Positions 54,241 through 63,538 of a stretch of 64,000 nt of DNA are shown in pieces. Position 1 is the first letter of the stretch; the number at the start of each line of letters is the position of its first letter. The notes under the pieces were generated by a model. The model saw only the letters and a list, made by a program, of their open reading frames with translations. It had not been told where the DNA came from and made no database searches. The stretch is from Thalassospira sp. ER-Se-21-Dark (GTDB taxonomy: Bacteria; Pseudomonadota; Alphaproteobacteria; Rhodospirillales; Thalassospiraceae): positions 496,001 through 560,000 of the forward strand of contig NZ_VDEZ01000002.1 in the NCBI RefSeq assembly GCF_017922435.1. The letters run 5' to 3'. Position numbers and translations under genes: made by a program.

Positions 54241-56874
54241 CTTTTTCGTGGTTGTCTTCTTCGCTGCGGGTTTCTTTGCAGCCGTTTTCTTTTTCGCAGG
54301 GGCTTTTTTCTTAGCCGTTGCGGTTTTGGTTGCCGTTTTCTTGGTCGCGGCCTTGGTCGTTTTGCCCGACTTGGCTTCCTTTTCCTTGATGGCCTTGATG
54401 GCCATTTCAAGGGTGATGTCATCACGTTCTACATCGCGGATATTGGCGATGGTTTTCTTGTGTTTAACAAACGGTCCCCAGCGGCCAACGGCGACAAAGA
54501 TCGGTTCACCATCATCGGGATGCTTGCCGATTTCCGTGCCGGACTTTTCACGCTTATCCGCGATCAGGGTGATGGCCCGGTTTTCACCGATCGTCAGAAC
54601 ATCATCATCGGCCTTAAGCGATGCAAAAATGCTACCCGCCTGAACGTATGGGCCGAAACGGCCGATATTGGCCTTCATTTCCTCGCCAGTATCGGGGTAA
54701 ATCCCAACAACACGTGGCAGGGTCAGAAGTTCTTCGGCCTTGGTCAGGTCAACGACAGATGGCTCCAATCCCTTGGGCAGGGATGTGCGTTTCGGTTTAA
54801 CCTTTTTCGGCTTGCCGTTCTTACCTTCGACTTCCTCTTCCTCGCCCAACTGGACGTAAACGCCATACGGGCCTTTGCGAAGGGTGATTTCCTTGCCGGT
54901 TTCCTTGTCAATGCCAAGGACTTTGGGGCCGGAGTCAAGTTCGGACTCGGAACCGTTTTCATTGGCAACGAGCGGCCGAGTATAATTGCATTCCGGATAG
55001 TTCGAGCAGCCCAGAAAGGCGCCAAACTTTCCGAGCTTGAGGCTTAGCGTTCCATCCGCGCATTTCGGGCATTTATGCGGGTCTGTGCCGTCTTCGCGCG
55101 GCGGGAACAGGTAGTTTTCCAGCATCACCTGAAGGGCATCAAGGACGTCCGTGATCTTGAGTTCCTTGGCCTCGTCGACATTGCCTTTGAACGATTTCCA
55201 GAAATCCTTGAGAACGTCTTTCCATTCCAGCTTGCCCATCGAAACTTCATCAAGCTGGTTTTCCAGGTCGGCCGTGAAGTTGTACTGCACATAGCGTTCA
55301 AAGAATTTCGACAGGAAGGCCGTTACCAGACGCCCGCGGTCCTGTGCGACGAAACGGCGACGTTCCAGCAACACATAGTTACGGTCCTGAAGAACCGAAA
55401 TGATCGACGCATAGGTTGACGGACGGCCAATGCCGAGTTCTTCCATCTTCTTGACCAGGCTTGCCTCGGTATAGCGGGGCGGCGGCTGGGTGAAGTGCTG
55501 ATCAATGCTGACTTTGCCAAGGTCGGGCTTCTGGCCTTCTTTTAGCGGCGGCAGGCGACGATCATTTTCGTCTTCAGCCTCGTCATCCTTGCCTTCCTGA
55601 TAAAGCTTCAGGAAGCCGTCAAACTTCACAACAGAACCATTTGCACGCAGAACCACGTGATTGTCATTCGATGACAGGTCGACTGCGACTTGATCGAAAC
55701 GGGCATCTTCCATCTGACAGGCGACGGTACGTTTCCAGATCAGGGTGTAAAGCGCCAACTGGTCCTTATCAAGGTGACGCGAAACCTGTTCCGGACGACG
55801 GAACAGATCGGTCGGGCGGACAGCTTCGTGGGCTTCCTGTGCGTTCTTGGCCTTGTTGGCAAAGCTACGTGCGCTGGCCGGAAGGTATTGATCGCCGTAA
55901 TCCTTGCCAATCAGGCGGCGTGCAGCCGCGAGTGCTTCCTGTGAAAGCACCACGGCATCGGTACGCATGTAGGTGATCAGACCAACCGTTTCGCCACCGA
56001 TATCGACACCTTCATAAAGGCGCTGGGCAAGCTGCATGGTGCGTTTGGCCCCAAAGCCAAGCTTACGCGATGCTTCCTGCTGCAGGGTCGATGTGGTGAA
56101 AGGCGGCTGCGGACGCCGTTTGACGTCTTTGCGTTCGACCTTTGAAACGGTGTAGCTGCGGCTTTCGACCTTTTCCTTGGCGATCTTGGCGGCACTTTCG
56201 TCACCAAGTGCCAGCTTATCAAGCTTTTCGCCATTCAGATGGGTCAGACGTGCGGAAAACTTGCCCTCGGGAACGGCAAAGCCAGCTTCAAGCGACCAGT
56301 ATTCGTCGGGTTTGAAGGCTTCAATCTCAATCTCGCGTTCGCAAATCAGGCGGAGTGCTACCGATTGCACGCGGCCAGCCGAACGCGAACCGGGCAGTTT
56401 GCGCCACAGAACCGGCGATAGATTAAAGCCGACCAGATAATCAAGCGCACGGCGCGCCAGATAGGCATCCACCAATTCCTGATTAAGCTTACGCGGATTT
56501 GCGATGGCTTCGGTGACAGCTTTCTTGGTGATCTCGTGAAACACGACGCGATGGACATCGCGACCACGGAGCAGCTTTTTCTGCTCGAGAACTTCAAGAA
56601 TATGCCAGGAAATGGCTTCACCTTCGCGATCCGGGTCAGTCGCGAGGTAGATGGTGTCTGAGTCACGTGCCGCCGAAGCAATTTCCTTGATCTGCTTTTC
56701 GGAACGGCCATCGGTTTCCCAGACCATTGCAAAATCATTGTCGGTATCGACCGAACCATCCTTGGACGGCAGATCACGGATATGACCAAACGAGGCCAGT
56801 ACCTTATAATCGTCGCCGAGATATTTATTGATCGTCTTGGCTTTGGCCGGGGATTCGACGATGACAAGATTCAT
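54226..56874 (-). CDS. topA: DNA topoisomerase I
   Basis: 882-residue type IA topoisomerase relaxing negative supercoils. TOPRIM domain at the start (MNLVIVESPAKAKTI; acidic DPDREGEA), catalytic Tyr in GLITYMRTDA, a four-Cys zinc finger (CPKC...CSNYPEC), and repeated Toprim_Crpt-type C-terminal modules (LRKGPYGVYVQLG, IGRFGPYVQAG, VGRWGPFVKH). The last 45 residues are almost only Lys, Ala and Thr, a histone H1-like tail. ATG 56874 is the family start; upstream frame extension is not supported. Between dprA and rnr. Confidence 0.97.
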   Translation of the reverse strand: MNLVIVESPAKAKTINKYLGDDYKVLASFGHIRDLPSKDGSVDTDNDFAMVWETDGRSEKQIKEIASAARDSDTIYLATDPDREGEAISWHILEVLEQKKLLRGRDVHRVVFHEITKKAVTEAIANPRKLNQELVDAYLARRALDYLVGFNLSPVLWRKLPGSRSAGRVQSVALRLICEREIEIEAFKPDEYWSLEAGFAVPEGKFSARLTHLNGEKLDKLALGDESAAKIAKEKVESRSYTVSKVERKDVKRRPQPPFTTSTLQQEASRKLGFGAKRTMQLAQRLYEGVDIGGETVGLITYMRTDAVVLSQEALAAARRLIGKDYGDQYLPASARSFANKAKNAQEAHEAVRPTDLFRRPEQVSRHLDKDQLALYTLIWKRTVACQMEDARFDQVAVDLSSNDNHVVLRANGSVVKFDGFLKLYQEGKDDEAEDENDRRLPPLKEGQKPDLGKVSIDQHFTQPPPRYTEASLVKKMEELGIGRPSTYASIISVLQDRNYVLLERRRFVAQDRGRLVTAFLSKFFERYVQYNFTADLENQLDEVSMGKLEWKDVLKDFWKSFKGNVDEAKELKITDVLDALQVMLENYLFPPREDGTDPHKCPKCADGTLSLKLGKFGAFLGCSNYPECNYTRPLVANENGSESELDSGPKVLGIDKETGKEITLRKGPYGVYVQLGEEEEVEGKNGKPKKVKPKRTSLPKGLEPSVVDLTKAEELLTLPRVVGIYPDTGEEMKANIGRFGPYVQAGSIFASLKADDDVLTIGENRAITLIADKREKSGTEIGKHPDDGEPIFVAVGRWGPFVKHKKTIANIRDVERDDITLEMAIKAIKEKEAKSGKTTKAATKKTATKTATAKKKAPAKKKTAAKKPAAKKTTTKKAAAN

Positions 56875-57044
56875 TACGTTTTTCGTGTCCGGTTCTTGCG
56901 CCCGAAGGCGGTCATTATGCTGTGTGGTCCGTAACCTGAAAGTCTGCACACATATATTATAGTGTGTCGCTGTTTTTCAGATCAAATTGCGCAAATTGCG
57001 GCAAATCACAACAATATTTGTCACATCCATATCCGACGCGACTC

Positions 57045-58322
57045 TCATTTGGCGATACGCGATACCCTATTTCCGGGGTGACGTTCAACCCTTCCTGCAA
57101 GTTCGAGCTCAATCAAAATTGTCGAAACCTGCTCGGCGGGCAAGTCAGACGTACGAATGAGCTCATCAATCAGAAGGGGGCTAGCAGATAGCAAATCAAA
57201 GAGTTTTTCCATCTCTTTGACGGAGTCTTCGTTGGCGTCGGTTTCGTGAGAAAAGTCTTCTAATTCAATTGATTGCGGGGCTTTCTTTGCGCCAAAAATG
57301 ACCGCATCTTGTTCCAGTGATGCCGTTATCTCGTGATATGCCTCGGCTGAGGTGTCAGAGATTGCGTCGCGCGCATCTGTGTTGAAGGTGTGATTTTGTT
57401 CAAACAGATGACTGTTTTGCTCGGCAGTTCGAAGGGCATCCAGAATTACGTCGGCAGAGTCGCACAAGATTGCACCATCACGGATCAAGCTGTTCGGACC
57501 TGCTGCGCGCGGATCGGTCGGGGAGCCCGGAACGGCAAACACATCACGTCCTTGTTCGGCGGCAAAGCGGGCGGTGATAAGCGATCCGGAATTCCGCCCT
57601 GCCTCGATGACAACCGTTCCCAAAGACAGTCCGGAAATGATGCGGTTGCGACGGGGAAAGTGCCTTGCCTGTGGTTGAAGGCCGGGCGGCATTTCTGACA
57701 CCACACACCCCTGTTCGCAGAGTTGCGCATAAAGGTCCTGATGTTCGCGGGGATAAACGACATCCACACCGCCACCCAGAACAGCAATCGTACCACCGCC
57801 TGCATTATGGTTGCTTTGCAAAGCCGCCGTGTGGGCAGCGCCATCAATGCCGCGTGCCATACCTGACACGACGACATAGCCCGCGTTTACGAGCTCATGA
57901 CTGATTTTACGGGCAAATCCGCATCCCGTTGCCGAAGCATTGCGCGCACCAACGATCCCGATGGCGGCTTTGCCAAGAAGCTCAGTTCGTCCGATAGCAT
58001 AAAAATAGGGGGGCGCGTCATCAATCCGCGCCAGAAGGGCCGGATATTCCGGGTCGCCGAAAATGATCGGTCGGGCCCGCGATGCTTTCGCGACCTCGAT
58101 TTCTGCAACTGTTTCGTCGCGACTGGCAATCTTGATCTTTCGCGTGGTCTTTGCTTGGGCAATGACATCGGGCAGGGCATCAATGGCATTTCGGCCTGAA
58201 CCAAACCGTTCCAGCAATTTGCGAAAGGTGACCGGTCCGACATTGGTGCTGCGCGCCAGTCGCATGCGTGCCAGACGTTCCGATTGCGATAATCGCGATG
58301 GTTGTTGGTTTGGTAAATGCAT
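57045..58322 (-). CDS. dprA: DNA-processing protein DprA (Smf)
   Basis: 425 residues. N-terminal SAM-like helical region, Rossmann core with AAIGIVGARNASATG, VVSGMARGIDGAAH, GGGVDVVYPREH and LSLGTVVIEAGRNSGSLITA, then a C-terminal winged-helix domain (LSASPLLIDELIRTSDLPAEQV). Loads RecA on incoming single-stranded DNA in natural transformation, though it is widely conserved outside competent species. 62 bases downstream of plsY. Confidence 0.95.
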   Translation of the reverse strand: MHLPNQQPSRLSQSERLARMRLARSTNVGPVTFRKLLERFGSGRNAIDALPDVIAQAKTTRKIKIASRDETVAEIEVAKASRARPIIFGDPEYPALLARIDDAPPYFYAIGRTELLGKAAIGIVGARNASATGCGFARKISHELVNAGYVVVSGMARGIDGAAHTAALQSNHNAGGGTIAVLGGGVDVVYPREHQDLYAQLCEQGCVVSEMPPGLQPQARHFPRRNRIISGLSLGTVVIEAGRNSGSLITARFAAEQGRDVFAVPGSPTDPRAAGPNSLIRDGAILCDSADVILDALRTAEQNSHLFEQNHTFNTDARDAISDTSAEAYHEITASLEQDAVIFGAKKAPQSIELEDFSHETDANEDSVKEMEKLFDLLSASPLLIDELIRTSDLPAEQVSTILIELELAGRVERHPGNRVSRIAK

Positions 58323-58384
58323 GACGCCCGAATTGTGGTCATCCGGGCGTTATTTCGTCAAGCTATTCGAAGGGCGACTTGCGC

Positions 58385-59035
58385 CTATGAAGCAGGCGTT
58401 TCTTCGTCAGCCTGCTTTTTCTTCTGGCCGATCTTGGGTTCCTCACCGCGGATCAGGCGTTTGATATTGGCGTGATGGGCAAGCCAAACAATGACAGCCA
58501 GAAACACACCAAGCCATCCAGCGCCAGGATCATTGGCGATGAAGAACGCCGCCAACGGGGCTGCGATCATGGCGATGAGTGCCGAAAGCGAAGAAATCCG
58601 GAAAATCAGCGCCATCACCAACCACGTCAGCGCCGCACAAAGGCCCATGATCCAGTTGACGGCGGCAAGCGTGCCAAGGGTGGTGGCGACCCCTTTGCCG
58701 CCCTTGAACCGTAGCCAAATCGGAAACATGTGGCCAATAACGGCGGCACCGCCGGCAAAGATGCCTTGCTCTGCACCATAAAGGTGGGTGAACAGCAGTG
58801 CGGCAAAGGCGCCTTTGCCCGCATCGCCGATCAGGGTCAGGAAGGCCAACCCCTTGCGACCTGTACGCAGAACGTTGGTTGCACCGATATTGCCGGAACC
58901 AATCTGGCGGATGTCGCCAAGCCCTGCCATGCGGGTCAGAACCAGACCAAACGGGATAGAGCCCAACAGGTACCCACAGACCGTCGCAACCTGGAGCGAC
59001 ATCAACATTGCCTTATAGCTGGCATCAAGTTCCAT
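58385..59035 (-). CDS. plsY: Glycerol-3-phosphate acyltransferase PlsY
   Basis: 216-residue inner-membrane enzyme using acyl-phosphate to acylate glycerol-3-phosphate, the first step of phospholipid synthesis. GSIPFGLVLTR, GSGNIGATNVLRTGRK and FKGGKGVATTLG are the three conserved loops. The ATG at 59035 follows the pyrC stop by one base with GAAGGTG upstream, which fixes the start. The C-terminus ends in a charged tail. Confidence 0.95.
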   Translation of the reverse strand: MELDASYKAMLMSLQVATVCGYLLGSIPFGLVLTRMAGLGDIRQIGSGNIGATNVLRTGRKGLAFLTLIGDAGKGAFAALLFTHLYGAEQGIFAGGAAVIGHMFPIWLRFKGGKGVATTLGTLAAVNWIMGLCAALTWLVMALIFRISSLSALIAMIAAPLAAFFIANDPGAGWLGVFLAVIVWLAHHANIKRLIRGEEPKIGQKKKQADEETPAS

Positions 59036-59036
59036 T

Positions 59037-60359
59037 TCAGGCACCTTCCGAGAAGACTTCGCGGCCATCGATCAGGGTGCGCAGGACGCGTCCCTGTGTC
59101 AGACGGCCGTCAAACGGTGAATTTTTCGATTTCGAATGGAACTGGTACGGATCAATTTTCCACGGGCGATCCGGATCAAAGATCACCAGATCGGCTGCAG
59201 TTCCTTCTGCCAGTGTTCCGGCCCCTTTGATGCGAACAAGTTCGGCCGGGGTGCGGGTCAGTTTGGTAATCACATCGAGCAGCGACATGTGCCCGTTGTG
59301 ATAAAGCTCCAACGCCATCGGAAGCAGCGTTTCAAACCCGACTGCACCAGCAGCGGCCTGCGCAAAGGGCAGGCGTTTGGAATCGGCATCTTGCGGGTTG
59401 TGGTCCGACGCAATGGCGTCAATCGTGCCGTCGGCAAGGCCGGCAACAATCGCCTGACGGTCATCTTCGGAGCGAAGCGGCGGTGACAACTTGGCAAAGG
59501 TTCGGTAATCTGAAACCGCATTCTCATTCAGTGCGAAATAGGGCGGTGCGGTATCGCAGGTGACCTTAAGCCCGCGTTTCTTTGCCTTGCGGATCACTTC
59601 CACCGATTCACCGGTCGAAATATGGGCGAAATGCAGACGCCCACCAGTCATTTCAACCAGTCGCAAGTCGCGTTCGATCTGAATAACTTCGGCCAGTGGC
59701 GAGACACCGGAAAGGCCAAGGCGGGTTGCCAGTTCACCGCTATTCATCGACGCCCCCTTGGAAAGCTCGGGCTCTTCAGGGTGTTGGACGATCATGCCAT
59801 CAAAGAACGTGGAATAGGACAGGGCCTGACGCAGCAGGCGTGCACTGGCAATGGTCTTGATCCCGTCGCAAAAGGCAACTGCACCGGCATGATGAAGCAG
59901 GCCCATCTCGGTGATTTCCTGCCCCTCGATGCCCTTGGAGACGGCGCCATAGACAAATACCTTGGCCAAGCCAACCTTGCGGGCACGACGGGCAATGAAT
60001 TCAACACCGGCCACGTCATCAATCACCGGATCGGTGTTGGGCAGCGCAATAATGGTGGTGACGCCACCGATCGCCGCAGACTTGCCGGCGGTTTCGATGG
60101 TTTCCTGATGCTCAAACCCCGGTTCACGCAATTGGGCACGCATATCAACCAGACCCGGTGCAAGGCATGCACCGCCAAGGTCAATGATTTCAAAACCATC
60201 GGGAACGGTGCCTTCGGTGATGTCCGGGCCACTTTTGGCGATGGTGTCATCTTCAATCAGGAGGCCACCGGTTTCATCGGTCTGTTTGACCGGATCAAGC
60301 AGCCTGGCATTGATGAAAGCTTTTTTGCCGGCACCTTTGGCGCGAATGGCGGGGCTCAT
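59037..60359 (-). CDS. pyrC: Dihydroorotase-like protein, PyrC/PyrX type, lacking the HxH metal motif
   Basis: 440-residue amidohydrolase-fold protein of the type I dihydroorotase family. Where active enzymes have DxHxHxREPG this one reads [10 protein letters not shown], with Arg74 and Gln76 replacing both metal-binding His. Other blocks such as HFAHIST and [19 protein letters not shown] remain. It resembles the non-catalytic PyrC' that stabilises aspartate carbamoyltransferase in Pseudomonas. Its ATG overlaps the pyrB stop by four bases, supporting a complex with PyrB. If inactive, a second, true dihydroorotase must exist elsewhere. Confidence 0.9.
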   Translation of the reverse strand: MSPAIRAKGAGKKAFINARLLDPVKQTDETGGLLIEDDTIAKSGPDITEGTVPDGFEIIDLGGACLAPGLVDMRAQLREPGFEHQETIETAGKSAAIGGVTTIIALPNTDPVIDDVAGVEFIARRARKVGLAKVFVYGAVSKGIEGQEITEMGLLHHAGAVAFCDGIKTIASARLLRQALSYSTFFDGMIVQHPEEPELSKGASMNSGELATRLGLSGVSPLAEVIQIERDLRLVEMTGGRLHFAHISTGESVEVIRKAKKRGLKVTCDTAPPYFALNENAVSDYRTFAKLSPPLRSEDDRQAIVAGLADGTIDAIASDHNPQDADSKRLPFAQAAAGAVGFETLLPMALELYHNGHMSLLDVITKLTRTPAELVRIKGAGTLAEGTAADLVIFDPDRPWKIDPYQFHSKSKNSPFDGRLTQGRVLRTLIDGREVFSEGA

Positions 60360-61375
60360 GCCTGACCTCCGATCTTTCTGTGGTTCTGCACAAGCAATTC
60401 AAGCGCTGCCATGCGCACCGCAACGCCCATTTCGACCTGTTCGCGGATGACGGAACGTTCAACATCATCAGCCACTTCACTGTCGATCTCGACACCGCGG
60501 TTCATCGGGCCGGGATGCATGATCAGGGCATCTGGTTTGGCGTTGGCAAGCTTTGCACGGTCAAGGCCATGAAAATGGAAGTACTCGCGCACCGACGGGA
60601 TGAAGCTGCCTTCCATGCGTTCCAGTTGCAGCCGCAGCATCATGACGATGTCGCAGTCTTTCAGGCCTTCTTCCATGTTGTGGAAAATTTCGACACCCAT
60701 CCGGTCGATCTTGGACGGGATCAGGGTCGGTGGGGCGACAAGGCGCACGCGCGATCCCATGGTGTTCAAAAGCAGGATATTGGAACGCGCAACACGCGAA
60801 TGAGCGATATCACCACAGATCGCAACATTCAGGCGATGCAGGCGTCCCTTGTGGCGGCGAATGGTCAGCGCATCAAGAAGTGCCTGGGTCGGGTGTTCAT
60901 GGCGACCGTCGCCCGCATTCAAAACCGCACAATTGACCTTTTCGCTTAGGAGCTTGACCGCGCCACTATCGCCATGGCGAACGACCAGTGCATCCGGGTT
61001 CATGGCATTAAGGGTCATCGCCGTATCAATCAGGGTTTCGCCCTTTTTGACCGAACTGGTTCCGACCGTCATGTTGATAACATCAGCCCCCAGACGTTTG
61101 GCAGCCAGTTCAAAAGATGTCAGCGTCCGGGTGGAGTTTTCGTAAAACAGATTAACAACTGTCGCGCCGGCCAGAATATTGCTGGTCTTGTCTGCGGAGC
61201 GGTTTTTTTCCGCATAGTGCTGGGCGCGGTCCAGAATAAGGGTGATTTCCCCGGGGGTCAGACCCTCGATCCCGAGGAGGTGTGGGTGCGGATAATGATC
61301 CGCCGCTGGTCCCATGACGCTCATGGCGTTGCACATTTCCCTTGGATGATCTTTGAAAAATTTCGGGCGGAGCAT
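60356..61375 (-). CDS. pyrB: Aspartate carbamoyltransferase catalytic subunit
   Basis: 339 residues. Carbamoyl-phosphate site [13 protein letters not shown], then [12 protein letters not shown] and the aspartate-side [11 protein letters not shown] and [13 protein letters not shown]. Catalyses the committed step of pyrimidine synthesis. Start at ATG 61375 (GGGG upstream) is uncertain; ATGs at 61336 and 61324 would give a length closer to other PyrB proteins. First gene of the pyrB-pyrC-plsY-dprA-topA-rnr series. Confidence 0.95.
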   Translation of the reverse strand: MLRPKFFKDHPREMCNAMSVMGPAADHYPHPHLLGIEGLTPGEITLILDRAQHYAEKNRSADKTSNILAGATVVNLFYENSTRTLTSFELAAKRLGADVINMTVGTSSVKKGETLIDTAMTLNAMNPDALVVRHGDSGAVKLLSEKVNCAVLNAGDGRHEHPTQALLDALTIRRHKGRLHRLNVAICGDIAHSRVARSNILLLNTMGSRVRLVAPPTLIPSKIDRMGVEIFHNMEEGLKDCDIVMMLRLQLERMEGSFIPSVREYFHFHGLDRAKLANAKPDALIMHPGPMNRGVEIDSEVADDVERSVIREQVEMGVAVRMAALELLVQNHRKIGGQA

Positions 61376-61399
61376 AACGAATTGCCCCTGTCACGAAAA

Positions 61400-61428
61400 G
61401 TTAAATATTGCCGATAATGCCTATGCAA
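61400..61428 (-). promoter_or_regulatory. Candidate promoter of pyrB
   Basis: Minus-strand TTGCAT and TTTAAC with 17 bases between, ending about 25 bases upstream of the first ATG. A dyad CCTGAC-TGATCG-GTCAGG lies just upstream at 61442-61459 and could be an operator or the end of the AEC gene message. Confidence 0.35.
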
Positions 61429-61490
61429 TCGCATCAAATTTCCTGACTGATCGGTCAGGTTTGAGGTTGCGAACGACAGAAGATCGGCGA

Positions 61491-62414
61491 TCAGACGGCC
61501 TGGGTCAAAATGGCGATCACCGGCATGGTGATAATCGCAAGCAGGGTATGAACGGTGATGATACTGGCCATCATTTGTGCATCGCCCCCCATCAGGCGCG
61601 CAAGAACATAAGCACTGGCAGAGCAGGGCAGTGCCGCATAAAGCACCACCGCAGCAAGTTCGATATCGGGCAGTCCCAGCATAAGACACAGACCCGCTGC
61701 AATCGCAGGGCTCAACACCAGTTTTCCAATGCTTGAAACCCCGACTGGGAAACCTGCGCGCCGCGCAGCCGAAAGATCAAGACCGGCTCCCACGGCAAGC
61801 AGTCCGATGGGCAGGGCCGCGCGTCCAAGCACCTCAAGGAAGGGGCCAATGATCGGCGGCAAGCCTATTCCCAGAAGGTTAAACAGGCTGCCCAGCACGC
61901 ATGCCATCAAAAGCGGATTTTTTGCCACATCGCGCAGCAATGACAAAACGCCGGGCTTGCGATCATTTTCACCCAGATGGGCGCATGCCAATACAGAAAT
62001 CACGTTAACTGTCGGCACGACCAATGCGACGCAAAGGGCAGTAACGGTCAGTCCGTGCGTTCCAAGCAAGGCTGCGGCAACGGCAAGCCCGATATAGGTG
62101 TTTGGCCGAATGGCGCCTTGCACCAGCGATGAAAATGTTGGTGCCGAAACCTTCAAAACGGGGCGCGTTACAAGGATCAGAACCGTACAGATCGCGATTG
62201 TGCCCAGCATTGCTGTCGCAATCCCCAAAAGCGGCAGGCTGCCAAGGTCTGCTTTGGCGGTGTTGGAAAAAAGAAGGGCCGGGAAGGTGATGAAATAAGT
62301 CAGTTTCTCGGCACCCGGCCAAAAACTGTCGGGCAGGAAACGCCGTTCACGCAGCACATACCCGACAACGATCAGGGCAAAGGTCGGCAGAAGTGCTGAG
62401 AGAATGGCAATCAT
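61491..62414 (-). CDS. AEC family transporter (auxin efflux carrier-like)
   Basis: 307 residues, about ten hydrophobic helices in two similar halves separated by a charged loop (HLGENDRKPG). LPTFALIVVGYVLRE and EKLTYFITFPALLFSN at the N-terminus are typical of Mem_trans proteins. Bacterial members move malonate, malate or related organic anions; substrate not readable here. Same strand as pyrB but probably an independent gene. Confidence 0.87.
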   Translation of the reverse strand: MIAILSALLPTFALIVVGYVLRERRFLPDSFWPGAEKLTYFITFPALLFSNTAKADLGSLPLLGIATAMLGTIAICTVLILVTRPVLKVSAPTFSSLVQGAIRPNTYIGLAVAAALLGTHGLTVTALCVALVVPTVNVISVLACAHLGENDRKPGVLSLLRDVAKNPLLMACVLGSLFNLLGIGLPPIIGPFLEVLGRAALPIGLLAVGAGLDLSAARRAGFPVGVSSIGKLVLSPAIAAGLCLMLGLPDIELAAVVLYAALPCSASAYVLARLMGGDAQMMASIITVHTLLAIITMPVIAILTQAV

Positions 62415-62663
62415 CAGGTGGCTTTCATCACGTAATGAAGAAGAACTTTCAACGTCACCATACTGTTATCACCGATCTGAGCAGGGTGAAATACGCTCAC
62501 AATATCTAATTGGCATAGATGACTAAAATTCAGTTGGTGTCGAGTTGTTCTTTGCCGGTGTTTTCCGATGTGATAGTCAGCACATCCAACAGGTTTTGGC
62601 GTCGATAGACTGTTTGTTCTGCAAAGTCGTCCAGCTCGCTGAATGTTCAAGGAAAGGGACGCC

Positions 62664-63479
62664 ATGTCACGCGCGATTGATCACATTGTATTATGTGTGA
62701 ATGATCTTGATGCCGCGATAGCTGCCTATAAGCAGCTCGGATTCACAGTGACCCCGCGTGCAGTTCATCCCTTTGGTACCGGTAATGCCCTGATCCAGCT
62801 TGACGGCATGTATATCGAACTTCTTGCCGTGATTGATCCGGACAAGATTGCCGAAACCGACCTTGCCCAGCCATTTTCGTTTCCGATCTATAACCGCGAC
62901 TATCTGCGACATCGCGAAGGCATGTCGATGCTGGCCCTGCAGTCGCACGATGCCGAACAGGACAGGCAAAAATTTATCGCTGCCGGTGCTGCAGTGCCGC
63001 CGGTATTTCACTTTGAGCGCGATGCCAAGACGCCTGACGGTGAAACGGTCGGTGTTGCCTTTTCGTTGGCCTATGCCAACCATCCACTGTTGCGACATGC
63101 GGTGACGTTTGTGTGTCAACATCGACACCCGGTGCAGAATTTCTATTTCCCTGACTATCAAAGCCATCAAAATGGCGCTGTTGCGATTGGCAAGGTTCTT
63201 GTTGATCATTGGGCGGCCGAAGCGGTGCGCGACTTCTATGAGGAAATCGGAGTCGATGCGATTGTTGATGCCTTGCATGGCGATGAACTGATTTCGCGCT
63301 ATGGCGTGGAGGATTCCGCATTTCCGACAGACGGATTTGCCGGCTTTGAATTAATTGTCGATGACATCGCGAAAATTACCGATGCAGCTGTCGCAATGGG
63401 GGCTGTAGAAAAAGACGGTATGCTTATCATTCCGCCTTCACGGTTCTTCGGGGTGATGATGGTGATCAAAGCCAAATAA
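62664..63479 (+). CDS. VOC superfamily protein (glyoxalase-like domain)
   Basis: 271 residues. Begins with the VOC beta-alpha-beta module (IDHIVLCVNDLDAAIAAYKQLGF) and metal-ligand-like His and Glu (ALIQLDGMYIELLAV); a second, degenerate module occupies the C-terminal half. Resembles the Glyoxalase_3-like family of unknown substrate. ATG 62664 with AAGGGACG upstream is chosen over an earlier in-frame ATG. Confidence 0.83.
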   Translation: MSRAIDHIVLCVNDLDAAIAAYKQLGFTVTPRAVHPFGTGNALIQLDGMYIELLAVIDPDKIAETDLAQPFSFPIYNRDYLRHREGMSMLALQSHDAEQDRQKFIAAGAAVPPVFHFERDAKTPDGETVGVAFSLAYANHPLLRHAVTFVCQHRHPVQNFYFPDYQSHQNGAVAIGKVLVDHWAAEAVRDFYEEIGVDAIVDALHGDELISRYGVEDSAFPTDGFAGFELIVDDIAKITDAAVAMGAVEKDGMLIIPPSRFFGVMMVIKAK

Positions 63480-63507
63480 AAAGCTGCCTGAATGAACAGG
63501 CAGCTTT
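63480..63507. terminator. Bidirectional rho-independent terminator
   Basis: Perfect 11-bp stem AAAGCTGCCTG / CAGGCAGCTTT with a six-base loop between the VOC gene and ruvX, which converge. Confidence 0.8.
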
Positions 63508-63538
63508 GATCTTGTTGGTCAGGGCGGGCTGATGATTA

